Below, in pieces: positions 44,425 through 53,928 of a DNA stretch of 64,000 nucleotides (within the stretch, counting starts at the first letter, position 1; each line of letters opens with the position of its first letter). The DNA lies in the NCBI RefSeq assembly GCF_002814235.1, contig NZ_PHSU01000035.1:45865-109864 (forward strand). Direction: 5' to 3'. The translations under genes and the position numbers were made by a program. Source of the DNA: Pseudomonas sp. QS1027 (lineage in GTDB: Bacteria > Pseudomonadota > Gammaproteobacteria > Pseudomonadales > Pseudomonadaceae). Under the pieces are notes generated by a model. That model ran no database searches, had not been told where the DNA came from, and saw only the letters and a list, made by a program, of their open reading frames with translations.

Positions 44425-44558
44425 ATCGACTAAGTTCACCAACAAAAACAGCAAGTTACGATTTTGTATACAACCCGTGTTACTCGTCGGATTGGCATTG
44501 TAACTATTCCTACACAAGCCTCAGGATCGCGCCGTCATCCCTTGGAGGCTCCTCTCAC

Positions 44559-45023
44559 ATGAAGTTCTCGTCGATTCTCTTGTTGTCCCTGAGTCTGGCC
44601 AGTGGCCTCGCTTGTGCCGGCGGTACCACCGAAGCCGGTATCGGCGGCGCCCTGGGCGGAGTACTCGGTTCGGCCGTCGGTCAGTCCCTGGGCGGCAACA
44701 CCGGTTCGACCATCGGCGCGGCCCTGGGCGGCGCCGGTGGCAGCGCGGTCGGCGCCAACAAACACAGCCGTGGCGAAGCCGCCATCGGTGGCGCCCTGGG
44801 CGCGGCCGGCGGCAACGTGGTAGGTCGCAGCCTGGGCGGCAGCAACGGCGCCCTGCTCGGCGCAGCGGCCGGCGGTGGCGCAGGCGGTGCGCTGGGCAAC
44901 TACATGGGCAACTCCAGCGAGCGCGAAAGTCGTCATTACCGTGGCGACCGCCGCGACTATCACGGCGGACATCGCGGCCACGGTTATGGGCATCGCAAGC
45001 ATCGCCGGCATTGGGATCACTGA
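44559..45023 (+). CDS. Exported glycine-zipper protein
   Basis: 154 residues with a signal peptide (LLLSLSLASGLACA) and a long run of glycine-zipper repeats of the GxxxG type between 22 and 120 (GGALGGVLGSAVG, GAALGGAGGSAVG and similar), then a His/Arg-rich tail (residues 125-154). The repeats could form a membrane-inserted helix bundle; the cysteine at the signal end may also be a lipidation site. GGAGG precedes the ATG by about nine bases. Function unknown; such proteins often belong to envelope stress regulons. Confidence 0.8.
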   Translation: MKFSSILLLSLSLASGLACAGGTTEAGIGGALGGVLGSAVGQSLGGNTGSTIGAALGGAGGSAVGANKHSRGEAAIGGALGAAGGNVVGRSLGGSNGALLGAAAGGGAGGALGNYMGNSSERESRHYRGDRRDYHGGHRGHGYGHRKHRRHWDH

Positions 45024-45208
45024 CCGTCCGGCCAATGCAGAAAGCCCGTCAGCCTGCGTCCGATCATGCAGATTGCAAGGGCTTCAGACCCTCCCGAAAA
45101 ACCAACCCGTTGATAACGCTGATAATTCAGCCAGAAAACGGGTTGGCATGCGCTCTGCTCTGTTCTGCATGAAGGCTGCACGTCTTTCATTCATGGAGCA
45201 GAACAAAA

Positions 45209-46111
45209 ATGATCGAGCACACTCAATATCCATCTGCCATACGCCACGATGCGTCGACCCACTCAGGGGTGTCCTGGGCGGCGATCTTCGCCGGCGCCGC
45301 CGCCGCTGCGGCACTCTCCCTGCTGCTACTCATGCTCGGTGCCGGGCTCGGCTTCTCGACGATGTCACCCTGGGCCGGCGAAGGGCTCGGCGCCAAGGGC
45401 CTCGGCGTGTCGGCGATTATCTGGCTGGCCGTGACACAGATCCTCGCCTCCGGCATGGGCGGCTACCTCGCCGGTCGACTGCGGGTGAAATGGGTCAACC
45501 TGCATGACGACGAGGTCTATTTCCGTGATACCGCCCATGGCCTGCTCGCCTGGGCCGTTGCCACCCTGGTGACGGTCACCCTGGTCGCCGGCTCCGTCAG
45601 CGGCCTGATGGGCGATGGGCTCAAGGCCGGGACGGCAACGGCCGGCGGCAGCGCCCTGCTGAGCAAGACGACAGACAGCGGCGACTACTACATCGACAAG
45701 CTGTTTCGTGATGGTCGCCCCGTGGCCGTCAGTGAAGATGCCGCCCATGGCGTGGCCACGCGCATCCTTGCCCGCAACCTGAGTGTTGGCCCCCTGAGCA
45801 TCGAAGACCATGCCTACCTGGCGCAACTGGTGACCCAACGCACCGATCTCTCTCAAACCCAGGCGGAACAACGGGTCGACCAGGTCTACGGCGAAGCACG
45901 CCAGAACGTCGACGCCGCCATCAACAAGGCCAAGCAGGCAGCCGACAGCGCCGCGAAAGCGGCCGCCTGGTCAACCCTGTGGCTCTTTATCGCCCTGTTG
46001 ATCGGCGCCTTCTTTGCCAGCCTGGCCGCCACCTTCGGCGGACGCCAGCGCGATGGCGTGCACTTTGTCGAAAGCACCGACTACCCGGCCCAGACAACGA
46101 CGCTGAGTTAA
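45209..46111 (+). CDS. Four-helix membrane protein of unknown function
   Basis: 300 residues with membrane helices at about 22-48, 67-92, 110-132 and 252-276. Between helices 3 and 4 lies a soluble part with Ala/Lys/Gln-rich helix (RQNVDAAINKAKQAADSAAKAAAW) that looks coiled-coil-like. I recall similar proteins annotated only as hypothetical in Pseudomonas and Rhizobiales. The next gene, a 24-residue peptide, starts 16 bases later and is probably cotranscribed. Confidence 0.75.
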   Translation: MIEHTQYPSAIRHDASTHSGVSWAAIFAGAAAAAALSLLLLMLGAGLGFSTMSPWAGEGLGAKGLGVSAIIWLAVTQILASGMGGYLAGRLRVKWVNLHDDEVYFRDTAHGLLAWAVATLVTVTLVAGSVSGLMGDGLKAGTATAGGSALLSKTTDSGDYYIDKLFRDGRPVAVSEDAAHGVATRILARNLSVGPLSIEDHAYLAQLVTQRTDLSQTQAEQRVDQVYGEARQNVDAAINKAKQAADSAAKAAAWSTLWLFIALLIGAFFASLAATFGGRQRDGVHFVESTDYPAQTTTLS

Positions 46112-46127
46112 TCCAAGGAGAACAAAA

Positions 46128-46202
46128 ATGCGCTCACTACTGCTGTTTTTTCTAGGCGTGCCAATCCCGGTCATCATCCTGATTGCGCTGTTCGTGCACT
46201 GA
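46128..46202 (+). CDS. 24-residue membrane peptide
   Basis: MRSLLLFFLGVPIPVIILI... is a single hydrophobic helix with a positive N-terminus, preceded by AAGGAG at seven bases. It follows the membrane-protein gene at 45209 and ends in HisStop at 46202. I recall near-identical short hypothetical peptides in other proteobacteria, and the excellent ribosome site supports translation. Function unknown; a small subunit or regulator of the adjacent membrane protein is possible. Confidence 0.7.
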   Translation: MRSLLLFFLGVPIPVIILIALFVH

Positions 46203-46598
46203 CGACCCGGTTATAAGGCGGCCACCTAAGCCGTCTGAAAACACACAATCCTGTAGGAGCCTGGCTTGCCAGCGATGAGGCCCGCAACTTGCGGACGCCT
46301 TCGCTGGCAAGCCTGGCTCCTACAGGGTCGGTGGTGTGTTTGAAGGGGTTACATTCCATTACATCTTTTCTGTTACCAAACCTTAAGCCTAATTCCTAGA
46401 AGCTGCCGATTAGAGCCTTTGCACCATTCCCCTCAGCAGCCAGCGTCGTTGCTGAATGATGGTTCAAATACTTAACCCGGCAGACCGTTTCAAACCCCGG
46501 CCGCGTCCCCGAAAACCGGGCCTTTCGTCCCTCAGGATTAAGGGTTATCCCGATATTGATATCAATATGCTACCGATATGATCCGCCGTCCTTGAGCT
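46203..46598. other. REP doublet and palindrome before the chemosensory operon
   Basis: CTGTAGGAGCCTGGCTTGCC (from 46251) and TCGCTGGCAAGCCTGGCTCC (from 46301) are facing REP units. Further on, ATATTGATATCAATAT at 46553-46568 is a perfect 16-bp palindrome 30 bases upstream of the first MCP start, placed like an operator or promoter element. No gene. Confidence 0.65.
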
Positions 46599-47705
46599 AT
46601 GCAATGGAAGCAGGAGATGCGGATCTATTTTGGAGTTTGGCTAGGCATCGGGCTCAGTACTATCGGCTTGTTCTTCAATCAGTCCCTGCTGATCGGCACC
46701 GGCCTGGTCATTATCGCGGTGGCCTCCCTCGCCCTGCGCGCCACACAGCTTTCGACGACTGCCGCCGCCCCTGCCCTTACGCCAGTACCCGATACCGACG
46801 AGACCGATCTCGACCTGCATAAACTCCTGCCACTAGTCGCCCCGAGCTGGAGCGCCGGCATCGGCCAGAGCCGCGACCTGCTGCAAGCCAATATCAGCGA
46901 ACTGTTCCAGCGCTTTGCCAGCATTGCCACCCGCCTGGAAGGCGGCCTGCATAATTCCGAAGGCATCCTCGGCAGCGGTGGCGTCGGTGAAAGCCTGCGC
47001 GACGCCAACCAGCGCCTGCATGAAGTGACGCAATCCTTCGAAGCCAGCAGCCAGCGCCAGCACGATCTGCTGGACACCATCAGCCACCTGGGCGACTACG
47101 CCAGCCAGTTGCAGCACATGGCCAAGCGGGTCCAGGAGATCGCCAGCCAGACCAACCTGCTGGCCCTCAACGCGGCCATCGAGGCGGCCCGTGCCGGCGA
47201 ATACGGACGGGGCTTCTCGGTGGTCGCCGACGAAGTGCGCAAACTCTCCACCCTGTCCGCCGAAACCGGCCAGGGCATGGACGCCAAGGTCGGCGAAATC
47301 AACCTGGCGATCCAGACCACCATCGCCGAGGCCACGGAGCTGGGCACCAGCGAGCAGGCCAACCTGGACTTCCTCAACCGCTCGGTGACCCAGGTCATGG
47401 CCCGCCTGGGGGACAACCTCAACGAACTGACCGACGCCTCCCGCGCCCTGCAACAGGATGCCCGCGCGACCCAGGCCGACATCCAGGCAATCATGGTCAA
47501 CCTGCAGTTCCAGGACCGTACCGACCAGATGCTCGATCACGTCCAGCTCGACCTCGCGAACCTGCTCGACGCCATTGCCCGCCAGGACACCAGCCTCAAG
47601 GATCCGGCGGCCTGGCTCGAGCGCCAGCGCCAGCGCTTCACCACCGATGAAGAGCGCCACGGCCAGACGCACATGAGCGCCGCCAGCGAAGTGACCTTTT
47701 TCTAG
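46599..47705 (+). CDS. Methyl-accepting chemotaxis protein without a ligand-binding domain
   Basis: 368 residues. Two N-terminal helices (about 11-28 and 33-52) with virtually no periplasmic loop lead straight into a cytoplasmic signalling domain. The hairpin tip is QTNLLALNAAIEAARAGEYGRGFSVVADEVRKLS, which is the CheA/CheW contact region. It lacks a HAMP and a sensory domain, so input would have to come from the membrane, partner receptors, or the cytoplasm. It heads the operon; the start at 46599 has only a weak ribosome site. No C-terminal CheR-tethering pentapeptide. Confidence 0.88.
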   Translation: MQWKQEMRIYFGVWLGIGLSTIGLFFNQSLLIGTGLVIIAVASLALRATQLSTTAAAPALTPVPDTDETDLDLHKLLPLVAPSWSAGIGQSRDLLQANISELFQRFASIATRLEGGLHNSEGILGSGGVGESLRDANQRLHEVTQSFEASSQRQHDLLDTISHLGDYASQLQHMAKRVQEIASQTNLLALNAAIEAARAGEYGRGFSVVADEVRKLSTLSAETGQGMDAKVGEINLAIQTTIAEATELGTSEQANLDFLNRSVTQVMARLGDNLNELTDASRALQQDARATQADIQAIMVNLQFQDRTDQMLDHVQLDLANLLDAIARQDTSLKDPAAWLERQRQRFTTDEERHGQTHMSAASEVTFF

Positions 47706-47731
47706 TTTTCCCCTTTGCAAGAGTGATGAAC

Positions 47732-48097
47732 ATGGCCAAGACCATCCTGATCGTCGACGACTCCCTGTCCATGCGCCAACTGGTGAAGATGAGCCTGACC
47801 GCCGCCGGTCACCAGGTCATCGAGGCCTGCGATGGCCGCGACGCACTGACCAAACTCAACGGCCAGAAGATCAACCTGATCATCAGCGACGTGAACATGC
47901 CCAACCTCGATGGCATCGGCCTGGTGAAAGAGGTCAAGGCGCGCAACGAATACCGCTTCACGCCGATCATCATGCTTACCACCGAAAGCGAGCAATCGAA
48001 GAAAGCCGAAGGCCAGGCCGCCGGGGCCAGGGCCTGGATCGTCAAACCGTTCCAGCCCCAGCAATTGCTGGCGGCCGTGGAAAAACTGCTGGGATGA
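47732..48097 (+). CDS. cheY: CheY-type single-domain response regulator
   Basis: 121 residues. DD at 11-12 region (TILIVDDSLSMRQ), phospho-aspartate in LIISDVNMPNLDG, conserved Thr in MLTTES and Lys in IVKPFQP. Starts at 47723, 47726 and 47732 are all in frame; 47732 gives the standard MAKTILIVDD opening. Acts as the output of the CheA encoded in this operon. Confidence 0.93.
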   Translation: MAKTILIVDDSLSMRQLVKMSLTAAGHQVIEACDGRDALTKLNGQKINLIISDVNMPNLDGIGLVKEVKARNEYRFTPIIMLTTESEQSKKAEGQAAGARAWIVKPFQPQQLLAAVEKLLG

Positions 48098-48104
48098 CCA
48101 CGCC

Positions 48105-48422
48105 ATGTTTTCACTGACCCCTGCCAGGGATGACACCCCCGCGCAATTGCACTTGAAGGGCGACCTGACCCTGTACGAGGTCAGCATGGCCCGCGACCAA
48201 CTGCTCGGCCTGCTGCCGCTGCCGGCGGGCCCCTGGCAACTGGACCTGGGTGGCCTGAGCGAACTGGACAGCGCCGGCGCGCAATTGCTCCTGGCGATCC
48301 AGCGGGCGCTGTCGTCCATCGACCAGCCGACCACCGTCTCGCGGGTCTCGCCCCCGGTGCATGAACTGCTGACCCTGCTGAACCTGGAATCGCTGTACCC
48401 CGCCGCCCCGAACGAGGATTGA
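48105..48422 (+). CDS. STAS-domain protein
   Basis: 105 residues of the anti-sigma-factor-antagonist/MlaB-like STAS fold: LHLKGDLTLYEVSMA, LDLGGLSELDSAGAQLL and the C-terminal LLNLESLY segment. The serine in DSAGAQ is the usual phosphorylation site in this fold. Located between cheY and cheA, three bases before cheA. Such STAS proteins occur in a subset of chemosensory operons, possibly modulating kinase signalling; role unproven. Confidence 0.88.
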   Translation: MFSLTPARDDTPAQLHLKGDLTLYEVSMARDQLLGLLPLPAGPWQLDLGGLSELDSAGAQLLLAIQRALSSIDQPTTVSRVSPPVHELLTLLNLESLYPAAPNED

Positions 48423-48425
48423 CCG

Positions 48426-50453
48426 ATGCTCAGTGGCGAACAATGGAACCAGCTCCTGCTGGGCTTTCTCAGTGAAGGCCGCGACCTGCTCAAGGAGGCC
48501 GAGGACAGCCTGCTGCGCCTGGAGGCCAGCCCCGCCGACCAGGACGCGGTCAACCAGTTGTTCCGCGCCGTGCATACCATCAAGGGCTCCGCCGGGATCT
48601 TCTCGCTGACGCCACTGGTCAACCTCACCCACCATCTGGAAAGCCTGCTGATGTCGGTGCGCGACGGTCAGCGCGAGCTGACCCCGGCACTGACCTCGTT
48701 GATGCTCAACTGCATGGACGAACTGAGCGCGATGATCGAGCGGGTCGACCCCGACAGCGGCCTGCTGGACGCCGACGAAGCACGCCAGGCACCCTTGCTC
48801 GCCGCGCTGTTCGAAGCCCAGGGCCATGACGCCGAACCGGCGCCAGAACCTGAGACGGATACCCCGTCAGCCACCGAGGCAGCGCTCGTCAATTGGCAGG
48901 TCTCGATTCGTTTTTCCGAAGAGCTGTTTCGCAACGGCTTCGACCCGGCGGCCTTCCTGCGCTACCTCAAGCGCCTGGGCGAAATCAGCCAACTGGAGAC
49001 CGTCAGCAAAGCCCTGCCGGCACTGGAACAGCTCAACCCGGAAACCTGCCACCTGGGCTTTGAATTCAGCCTGCGCAGCGCCGCCAGCCAGGGCGAAATC
49101 GAGGACGTGTTCGAGTTTATCCAGGACTTCTGCACCTTGCGCCTGGTGCCGGAAGATCGTCTGCCGGTGCCAGCGGCAGAAGCGCTGCTGGGGGCGCAGG
49201 CAACGCTCGAGCCGGCGCCGGAAAGAACCCCGGTCAGCCGCGACCGCCGCCCGCTGGATACCAGCCTGGTCAAGGTCGCCGCGCACAAGCTCGACGAGTT
49301 GATCAACCTGGTCGGCGAGCTGGTGATCAGCACCGCCGGCGCCCAGATGCACGCCCGGCGCAACGGCGACAGCGGCTGCCTGGAAAGCATCCAGGCGGTG
49401 CACCAGCACGTCGAACAGATCCGCGAAACCGCCTTGAAGCTGCGCATGGTGGAAGTCGGCGAAACCTTCAACCGCTTCCACCGGGTGGTCCGCGACGTCA
49501 GCCAGGAGCTGGGCAAGCAGATCCAGCTGAGCCTGCGCGGCGGCGAAACCGAACTCGACAAATCGGTGATCGACAAGATCGCCGACCCGCTGACCCACCT
49601 GGTGCGCAACGCCATCGACCATGGCATCGAATCCGCCGCCGAGCGCCTGGCCGTGGGCAAGCCCGCCGAGGGCAACCTGAGCCTCAACGCCTACCACGAC
49701 TCCGGCATGATCGTGCTGGAAGTGCAGGACGACGGCCGTGGCCTGAACACCGCGCGCATTCTCGAAAAAGCCATCGACAAGGGCCTGGTGGACCCGGATG
49801 CGCAACTGGCCGACGCGGACATCCACGGGCTGATCTTCGAGGCCGGGTTTTCCACCGCCGAGCAAGTCTCCAACCTCTCCGGACGCGGCGTCGGCATGGA
49901 CGTGGTGCGCAGCGCCATCGACCAGTTGCGCGGGGTCATCGAGATCGATTCCCTGGCCGGCCAGGGCTGCACCTTCCGTATCCGCCTGCCACTGACCCTG
50001 GCGATCATCGACGGTTTCCAGGTCAGTGTCGGCCAGGACAGTTTTGTCATCCCCCTGGACATGGTCACCGAATGCATGGAGGCCAGCCCCGGGCAACTCG
50101 GCCAGGGCTACCTCAATCTGCGTGGCAAGCCGCTGCCGTGCATTGCCCTGGATAGCCATTTCGGCCTGACCCCGAGCAGTGCGCGCCGGCGCAACATCGT
50201 CGTGGTCAGCCAGGGCCGCCAGCAAGCCGGCCTGATCGTCGATCAGTTGCTCGGTGAACTGCAGACCGTGATCAAGCCCCTCGGCCAGATGTTCCAGCAC
50301 CTGCGCGGCATCAGCGGCTCGACCATCCTCGGCTCCGGCCAGGTCGCGCTGATCCTCGATATCGCCAGCCTGTTCCGCCATTTGCAGAGCGCCGCCGAGC
50401 CCATGTCGCCGGCCGCGCTCCATACCCCTTTGCCCAGCCTTTCAGGAGATTGA
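48426..50453 (+). CDS. cheA: Chemosensory histidine kinase CheA
   Basis: 675 residues. P1 Hpt domain at the N-terminus with the phospho-His in FRAVHTIKGSAG; a less conserved middle (about 155-275); P3 dimerisation helices (about 275-350, VAAHKLDELINLVGELV); the P4 ATPase with LVRNAIDHGIES, QDDGRGL and GRGVGMDVVRS; and a CheW-like P5 (about 540-670). It transfers phosphate to CheY and CheB. In operon, coding just before the second MCP, which starts three bases after its stop codon. Confidence 0.96.
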   Translation: MLSGEQWNQLLLGFLSEGRDLLKEAEDSLLRLEASPADQDAVNQLFRAVHTIKGSAGIFSLTPLVNLTHHLESLLMSVRDGQRELTPALTSLMLNCMDELSAMIERVDPDSGLLDADEARQAPLLAALFEAQGHDAEPAPEPETDTPSATEAALVNWQVSIRFSEELFRNGFDPAAFLRYLKRLGEISQLETVSKALPALEQLNPETCHLGFEFSLRSAASQGEIEDVFEFIQDFCTLRLVPEDRLPVPAAEALLGAQATLEPAPERTPVSRDRRPLDTSLVKVAAHKLDELINLVGELVISTAGAQMHARRNGDSGCLESIQAVHQHVEQIRETALKLRMVEVGETFNRFHRVVRDVSQELGKQIQLSLRGGETELDKSVIDKIADPLTHLVRNAIDHGIESAAERLAVGKPAEGNLSLNAYHDSGMIVLEVQDDGRGLNTARILEKAIDKGLVDPDAQLADADIHGLIFEAGFSTAEQVSNLSGRGVGMDVVRSAIDQLRGVIEIDSLAGQGCTFRIRLPLTLAIIDGFQVSVGQDSFVIPLDMVTECMEASPGQLGQGYLNLRGKPLPCIALDSHFGLTPSSARRRNIVVVSQGRQQAGLIVDQLLGELQTVIKPLGQMFQHLRGISGSTILGSGQVALILDIASLFRHLQSAAEPMSPAALHTPLPSLSGD

Positions 50454-50455
50454 TC

Positions 50456-52090
50456 ATGCAATTCATCAGGAACATGAAGATAGGCATCCGCCTGACCGCG
50501 GGGTTCCTGCTGGTGGTGGTGCTGACCGCGAGCATCGGTGTGATCGGCATTCGCAACCTGTCCCAGGTCAACAGCCTCTCGGACCGCATGTACGACCTCG
50601 ACGTCACCGGCATGAGCCTGATGCAGGAAGCCAATATCCAGCTGATCGTCGTCGGCCGCGCCATGCGCCACACCCTGCTCGCCACCAGCCAGGCCGGGCG
50701 CGAACAGTCCGCCAGCCAGGCACGCGCGGCGATGGAGCAGACCCGCAAGCTGATCGCCGAGGCGCGCAAGTCCTTTATCACCAAGGACGGCCTGGCCCAG
50801 CTCGATCAACTCGACGCGCCGCTCAAGGACTACGAGAACCTGGTCCAGCAGGTGCTCGCCACCCACCAGCAATCCGGGTTATTGCAGGAAACCAGCGACG
50901 TCACCGAGCTGCTGCCCAAGGCCGTGGTCAGCGGCGACGTAGTGGACAAACTGATGGGCCAGGTCACCCGCGGCAAACAGGATCGCGCCGCCGAGGCCAA
51001 CCAGCAGATCAACGATATCGCCACCCGCTCCCAGACCCAGATGATCGCCCTGGTCATCGCCGCCACCCTGCTCGGGATCCTGATCGGCGTGCTGGTGACC
51101 CGCAGCATCACCCGTCCGCTCAACGGTGCCGTGGCCGCCGCCAACCGCATGGCCGCCGGTGACCTGGGCCAGGACTTGCCCACCACCGGCAAGGACGAGA
51201 CCGGCCAGTTGCTGACCGCCATGCAGAACATGACCTTGCGCCTGCGCAGCATCCTCGGTGACGTGCGCAGCGCCGCCGACTCGCTGTCGTCGGCGTCCGA
51301 GCAGGTCAGCTCGACCTCGCAATCGCTGAGCCAGGCGGCCAACGAACAGGCCGCCAGCGTCGAACAGACCAGCGCCTCGGTGGAGCAGATGTCCGCCTCG
51401 ATCGCCCAGAACACCGAAAGCGCGAAGATCACCGACGGTATCGCCGGCAAGGCCGCCAATGACGCCGTGCAAGGTGGCGGCGCGGTGAGCGACACGGTGC
51501 TGGCGATGAAGCAGATCGCCGACAAGATCAGCATCATCGACGACATCGCCTACCAGACCAACCTGCTGGCCCTCAACGCCGCCATCGAGGCCGCCCGTGC
51601 CGGCGACCACGGCAAGGGCTTCGCGGTGGTCGCCGCCGAAGTGCGCAAGCTGGCCGAGCGCAGCCAGGTCGCCGCCCAGGAAATCGGCCAGGTGGCCTCC
51701 AGCAGTGTGCGTCTGGCCGAACAGGCCGGGCAGTTGCTCAATGAGATCGTGCCGAATATCCAGAAGACCTCGGACCTGGTCCAGGAAATCACCGCCGCGT
51801 CCCTGGAACAGAGTGGTGCCGCCGGGCAGATCAATATCGCCATGGGCCAGATGAACCAGATCACCCAGCAGAACGCCTCGGCCTCCGAGGAACTGGCGGC
51901 CACTGCCGAGGAAATGAATGCCCAGGCCGGGCAGTTGCAGGAGCTGATCGGCTTCTTCCGTTTCGACGGCGAAGCGGCGCCCGCGTACAAACCACAACCG
52001 CGCAGCTTCGACAGCTACACCACCGGGACGCGCGACGGCTTCAAGGGCCGCGCGCCGGTGGATGAAGGCCAGTTCGTCAGTTTCACTTGA
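50456..52090 (+). CDS. Methyl-accepting chemotaxis protein (4HB sensor)
   Basis: 544 residues from ATG 50456 with AGGAG eight bases upstream; a TTG two codons earlier is disregarded. A signal-anchor helix (about 11-31), a four-helix-bundle-type periplasmic domain (about 32-195), a second helix (196-214), a HAMP domain (215-265) and the signalling domain with tip YQTNLLALNAAIEAARAGDHGKGFAVVAAEVRKLAERSQ. Transmembrane receptor for an unknown ligand; no CheR-binding pentapeptide at the C-terminus. Confidence 0.93.
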   Translation: MQFIRNMKIGIRLTAGFLLVVVLTASIGVIGIRNLSQVNSLSDRMYDLDVTGMSLMQEANIQLIVVGRAMRHTLLATSQAGREQSASQARAAMEQTRKLIAEARKSFITKDGLAQLDQLDAPLKDYENLVQQVLATHQQSGLLQETSDVTELLPKAVVSGDVVDKLMGQVTRGKQDRAAEANQQINDIATRSQTQMIALVIAATLLGILIGVLVTRSITRPLNGAVAAANRMAAGDLGQDLPTTGKDETGQLLTAMQNMTLRLRSILGDVRSAADSLSSASEQVSSTSQSLSQAANEQAASVEQTSASVEQMSASIAQNTESAKITDGIAGKAANDAVQGGGAVSDTVLAMKQIADKISIIDDIAYQTNLLALNAAIEAARAGDHGKGFAVVAAEVRKLAERSQVAAQEIGQVASSSVRLAEQAGQLLNEIVPNIQKTSDLVQEITAASLEQSGAAGQINIAMGQMNQITQQNASASEELAATAEEMNAQAGQLQELIGFFRFDGEAAPAYKPQPRSFDSYTTGTRDGFKGRAPVDEGQFVSFT

Positions 52091-52100
52091 GGACCGGATC

Positions 52101-52628
52101 ATGACTGCCAACCTGCGCCACGGGCTCCAGGCCCTGCACGAAGTGCTGCCGGCACCGAGCATCCAGCACCTATCGTTCCGGGTACGCCAGGCCGCCTATG
52201 CGGTGCCGATCGACGGCGTGCGCGAGATCATCGAGTACGGCGACGTCACCGCCGTGCCGATGATGCCGGCGTTTATCCACGGGGTGATCAACCTGCGCGG
52301 CAACGTGGTGCCGGTGCTCGACCTGGCAGCGCGCTTCGGCTTCGAGCTGACCGCCGCCGGCAAGCGCACCTGCATCGTGATCATCGAACCGGAACTCGAC
52401 GGTATCGCCCAGCGCATCGGCCTGGTGGTGGATGCGGTGGACGCGGTGCTGGATATCGACCCGCACCAGGTGGTCCAGGCGCCGCCCTTCGGTTCCGGTA
52501 TCCGCACCGACTTCATCGCCGGCATGGCCCGCCACGAGCAGGGCTTCACCATCATCCTGAACATTCCCCAGGTCCTGTCCCTGGACGATATCCGCCAGCT
52601 CAGCCTGGCCGTGGCCCAGGGCAACTGA
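52101..52628 (+). CDS. cheW: Coupling protein CheW
   Basis: 175 residues from ATG 52101 with GAGGA upstream. CheW-like SH3-type domain from about residue 30 (LSFRVRQAAYAVPIDGVREI, then GVINLRGNVVPVLDL, then GLVVDAVDAVLDI). Bridges CheA and the receptors. The cheR start overlaps its stop by one base. Confidence 0.93.
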   Translation: MTANLRHGLQALHEVLPAPSIQHLSFRVRQAAYAVPIDGVREIIEYGDVTAVPMMPAFIHGVINLRGNVVPVLDLAARFGFELTAAGKRTCIVIIEPELDGIAQRIGLVVDAVDAVLDIDPHQVVQAPPFGSGIRTDFIAGMARHEQGFTIILNIPQVLSLDDIRQLSLAVAQGN

Positions 52629-53440
52629 TGTCCAACCAGTCCACGCTGCCCACCCTCGGCGACAGCGAATTCCGCAGCCTGCAAAAGCTCATGGCCGAGG
52701 CCTCGGGGATCATCCTCGCCTCGAACAAACGTCCACTGGTGGCCGGACGCCTGATGAAGCGCCTGCGCCATTACCGGCTCGACAGCTACAGCGACTACCT
52801 GCGCCTGCTCGACCAGCCGCCTCACCTCAAGGAACGGCGGCTGGTGGTGGATCTGCTGACCACCAACGAAACCTATTTCTTCCGTGAGCCGGCGCATTTC
52901 GACTACCTCGGCCAGTGGCTCGGTCGCCAGCGCGGCCCGCTGAAACTCTGGAGCGCGGCCTGTTCGTCCGGCGAAGAACCCTACAGCCTGGCCATGGTGG
53001 TCCAGGAACATCTGCGCGGCGGCGACTGGTCGATCCTCGCCAGCGACCTCAGCCAGAGCATGCTCGAGAAGGCCGGCGACGGCATCTACGACATGGCCCA
53101 GGCGAAGAACTTTCCCCAGGGCTGGCTACACCGTCATTGCCTCAGTGGCATCGGCGAGATGAGCGGACGCTTCCGGGTCCAGGCCGCGCTACGTGAGCGG
53201 GTCAGCCTGCGCGAGATCAATATCGTCCAACCGTTGCCCGATGGCCTGGGGCGGTTCGACGTGATTTTCCTGCGCAATGTCCTGATCTATTTCAACAACG
53301 ACGAAAAACAGCGCATCGTGCAACGCCTGGTCAGCCAGTTGCGTCCGGGCGGGCTGCTGTTCATCGGTCATGCGGAAAGCATCCACGGCTTCGACGTGCC
53401 GGTGCGACTGCTCAATCCCTCGGTCTACGAACGCTTATGA
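52628..53440 (+). CDS. cheR: Receptor methyltransferase CheR
   Basis: 270 residues. The N-terminal CheR all-alpha domain (about 10-70, with RPLVAGRLMKRLR) is followed by the SAM-binding domain (TTNETYFFREP, then WSAACSSGEEPYSLAM, then FDVIFLRNVLIYFN). Methylates glutamates on the operon's receptors. Confidence 0.95.
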   Translation: MSNQSTLPTLGDSEFRSLQKLMAEASGIILASNKRPLVAGRLMKRLRHYRLDSYSDYLRLLDQPPHLKERRLVVDLLTTNETYFFREPAHFDYLGQWLGRQRGPLKLWSAACSSGEEPYSLAMVVQEHLRGGDWSILASDLSQSMLEKAGDGIYDMAQAKNFPQGWLHRHCLSGIGEMSGRFRVQAALRERVSLREINIVQPLPDGLGRFDVIFLRNVLIYFNNDEKQRIVQRLVSQLRPGGLLFIGHAESIHGFDVPVRLLNPSVYERL

Positions 53441-53928
53441 ATCCGCCGCTGTTCCTGCGCCCTGGCGACTATTTCTTCGGTCGCCATCAAGGCAGTGTCA
53501 CCACCCTGCTCGGCAGTTGCGTGTCGATCGTGCTCTGGCACCCGCGCTGGCAACTGCTGGCGGTGTCGCACTATCTGCTGCCCAACGATCCGAGCGCACG
53601 CAACGCCCTCGACACCCGCTATGGCGAAGGGGTGTTCCAGCGCATGCTGGCCGACATGCGCCGCCACGGCACCCACCCCCACGAATACCGCAAAAGCATT
53701 TTCGGCGGTGGCAGCCTGGTCCGCGCCGACGGCCCGCCGGCGCAGCGGGTCGGGCACAGCAACAGCGCCTTCGCCCGGGAACAGTTCAGCCTGCGCAACT
53801 GGCCCGTGGACCACTGCGACCTCAACGGCCAGCACTACCGGCGCCTGCGCATCGACGGCGCCAGCGGCCTGATCGAGTGCCAACGCAACAGCGTGCAACC
53901 GCTGCGGCTGGGGATGCGTCCACGATGA
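53437..53928 (+). CDS. cheD: Chemoreceptor glutamine deamidase CheD
   Basis: 163 residues. The catalytic Cys is C28 in LLGSCVSIVLWHP, with the His in VSHYLLP; the GGGSLVR and NDFGGNSAF-like loops (FGGGSLVRADG) are typical. ATGA overlap with cheR. Deamidates receptor glutamines to methylatable glutamates. Confidence 0.93.
   Translation: MNPPLFLRPGDYFFGRHQGSVTTLLGSCVSIVLWHPRWQLLAVSHYLLPNDPSARNALDTRYGEGVFQRMLADMRRHGTHPHEYRKSIFGGGSLVRADGPPAQRVGHSNSAFAREQFSLRNWPVDHCDLNGQHYRRLRIDGASGLIECQRNSVQPLRLGMRPR

Noticed and set aside
48867..50423. 518-codon minus-strand frame opposite cheA
   Set aside because: Same reason: high-GC codon usage in cheA keeps the complementary frame open.
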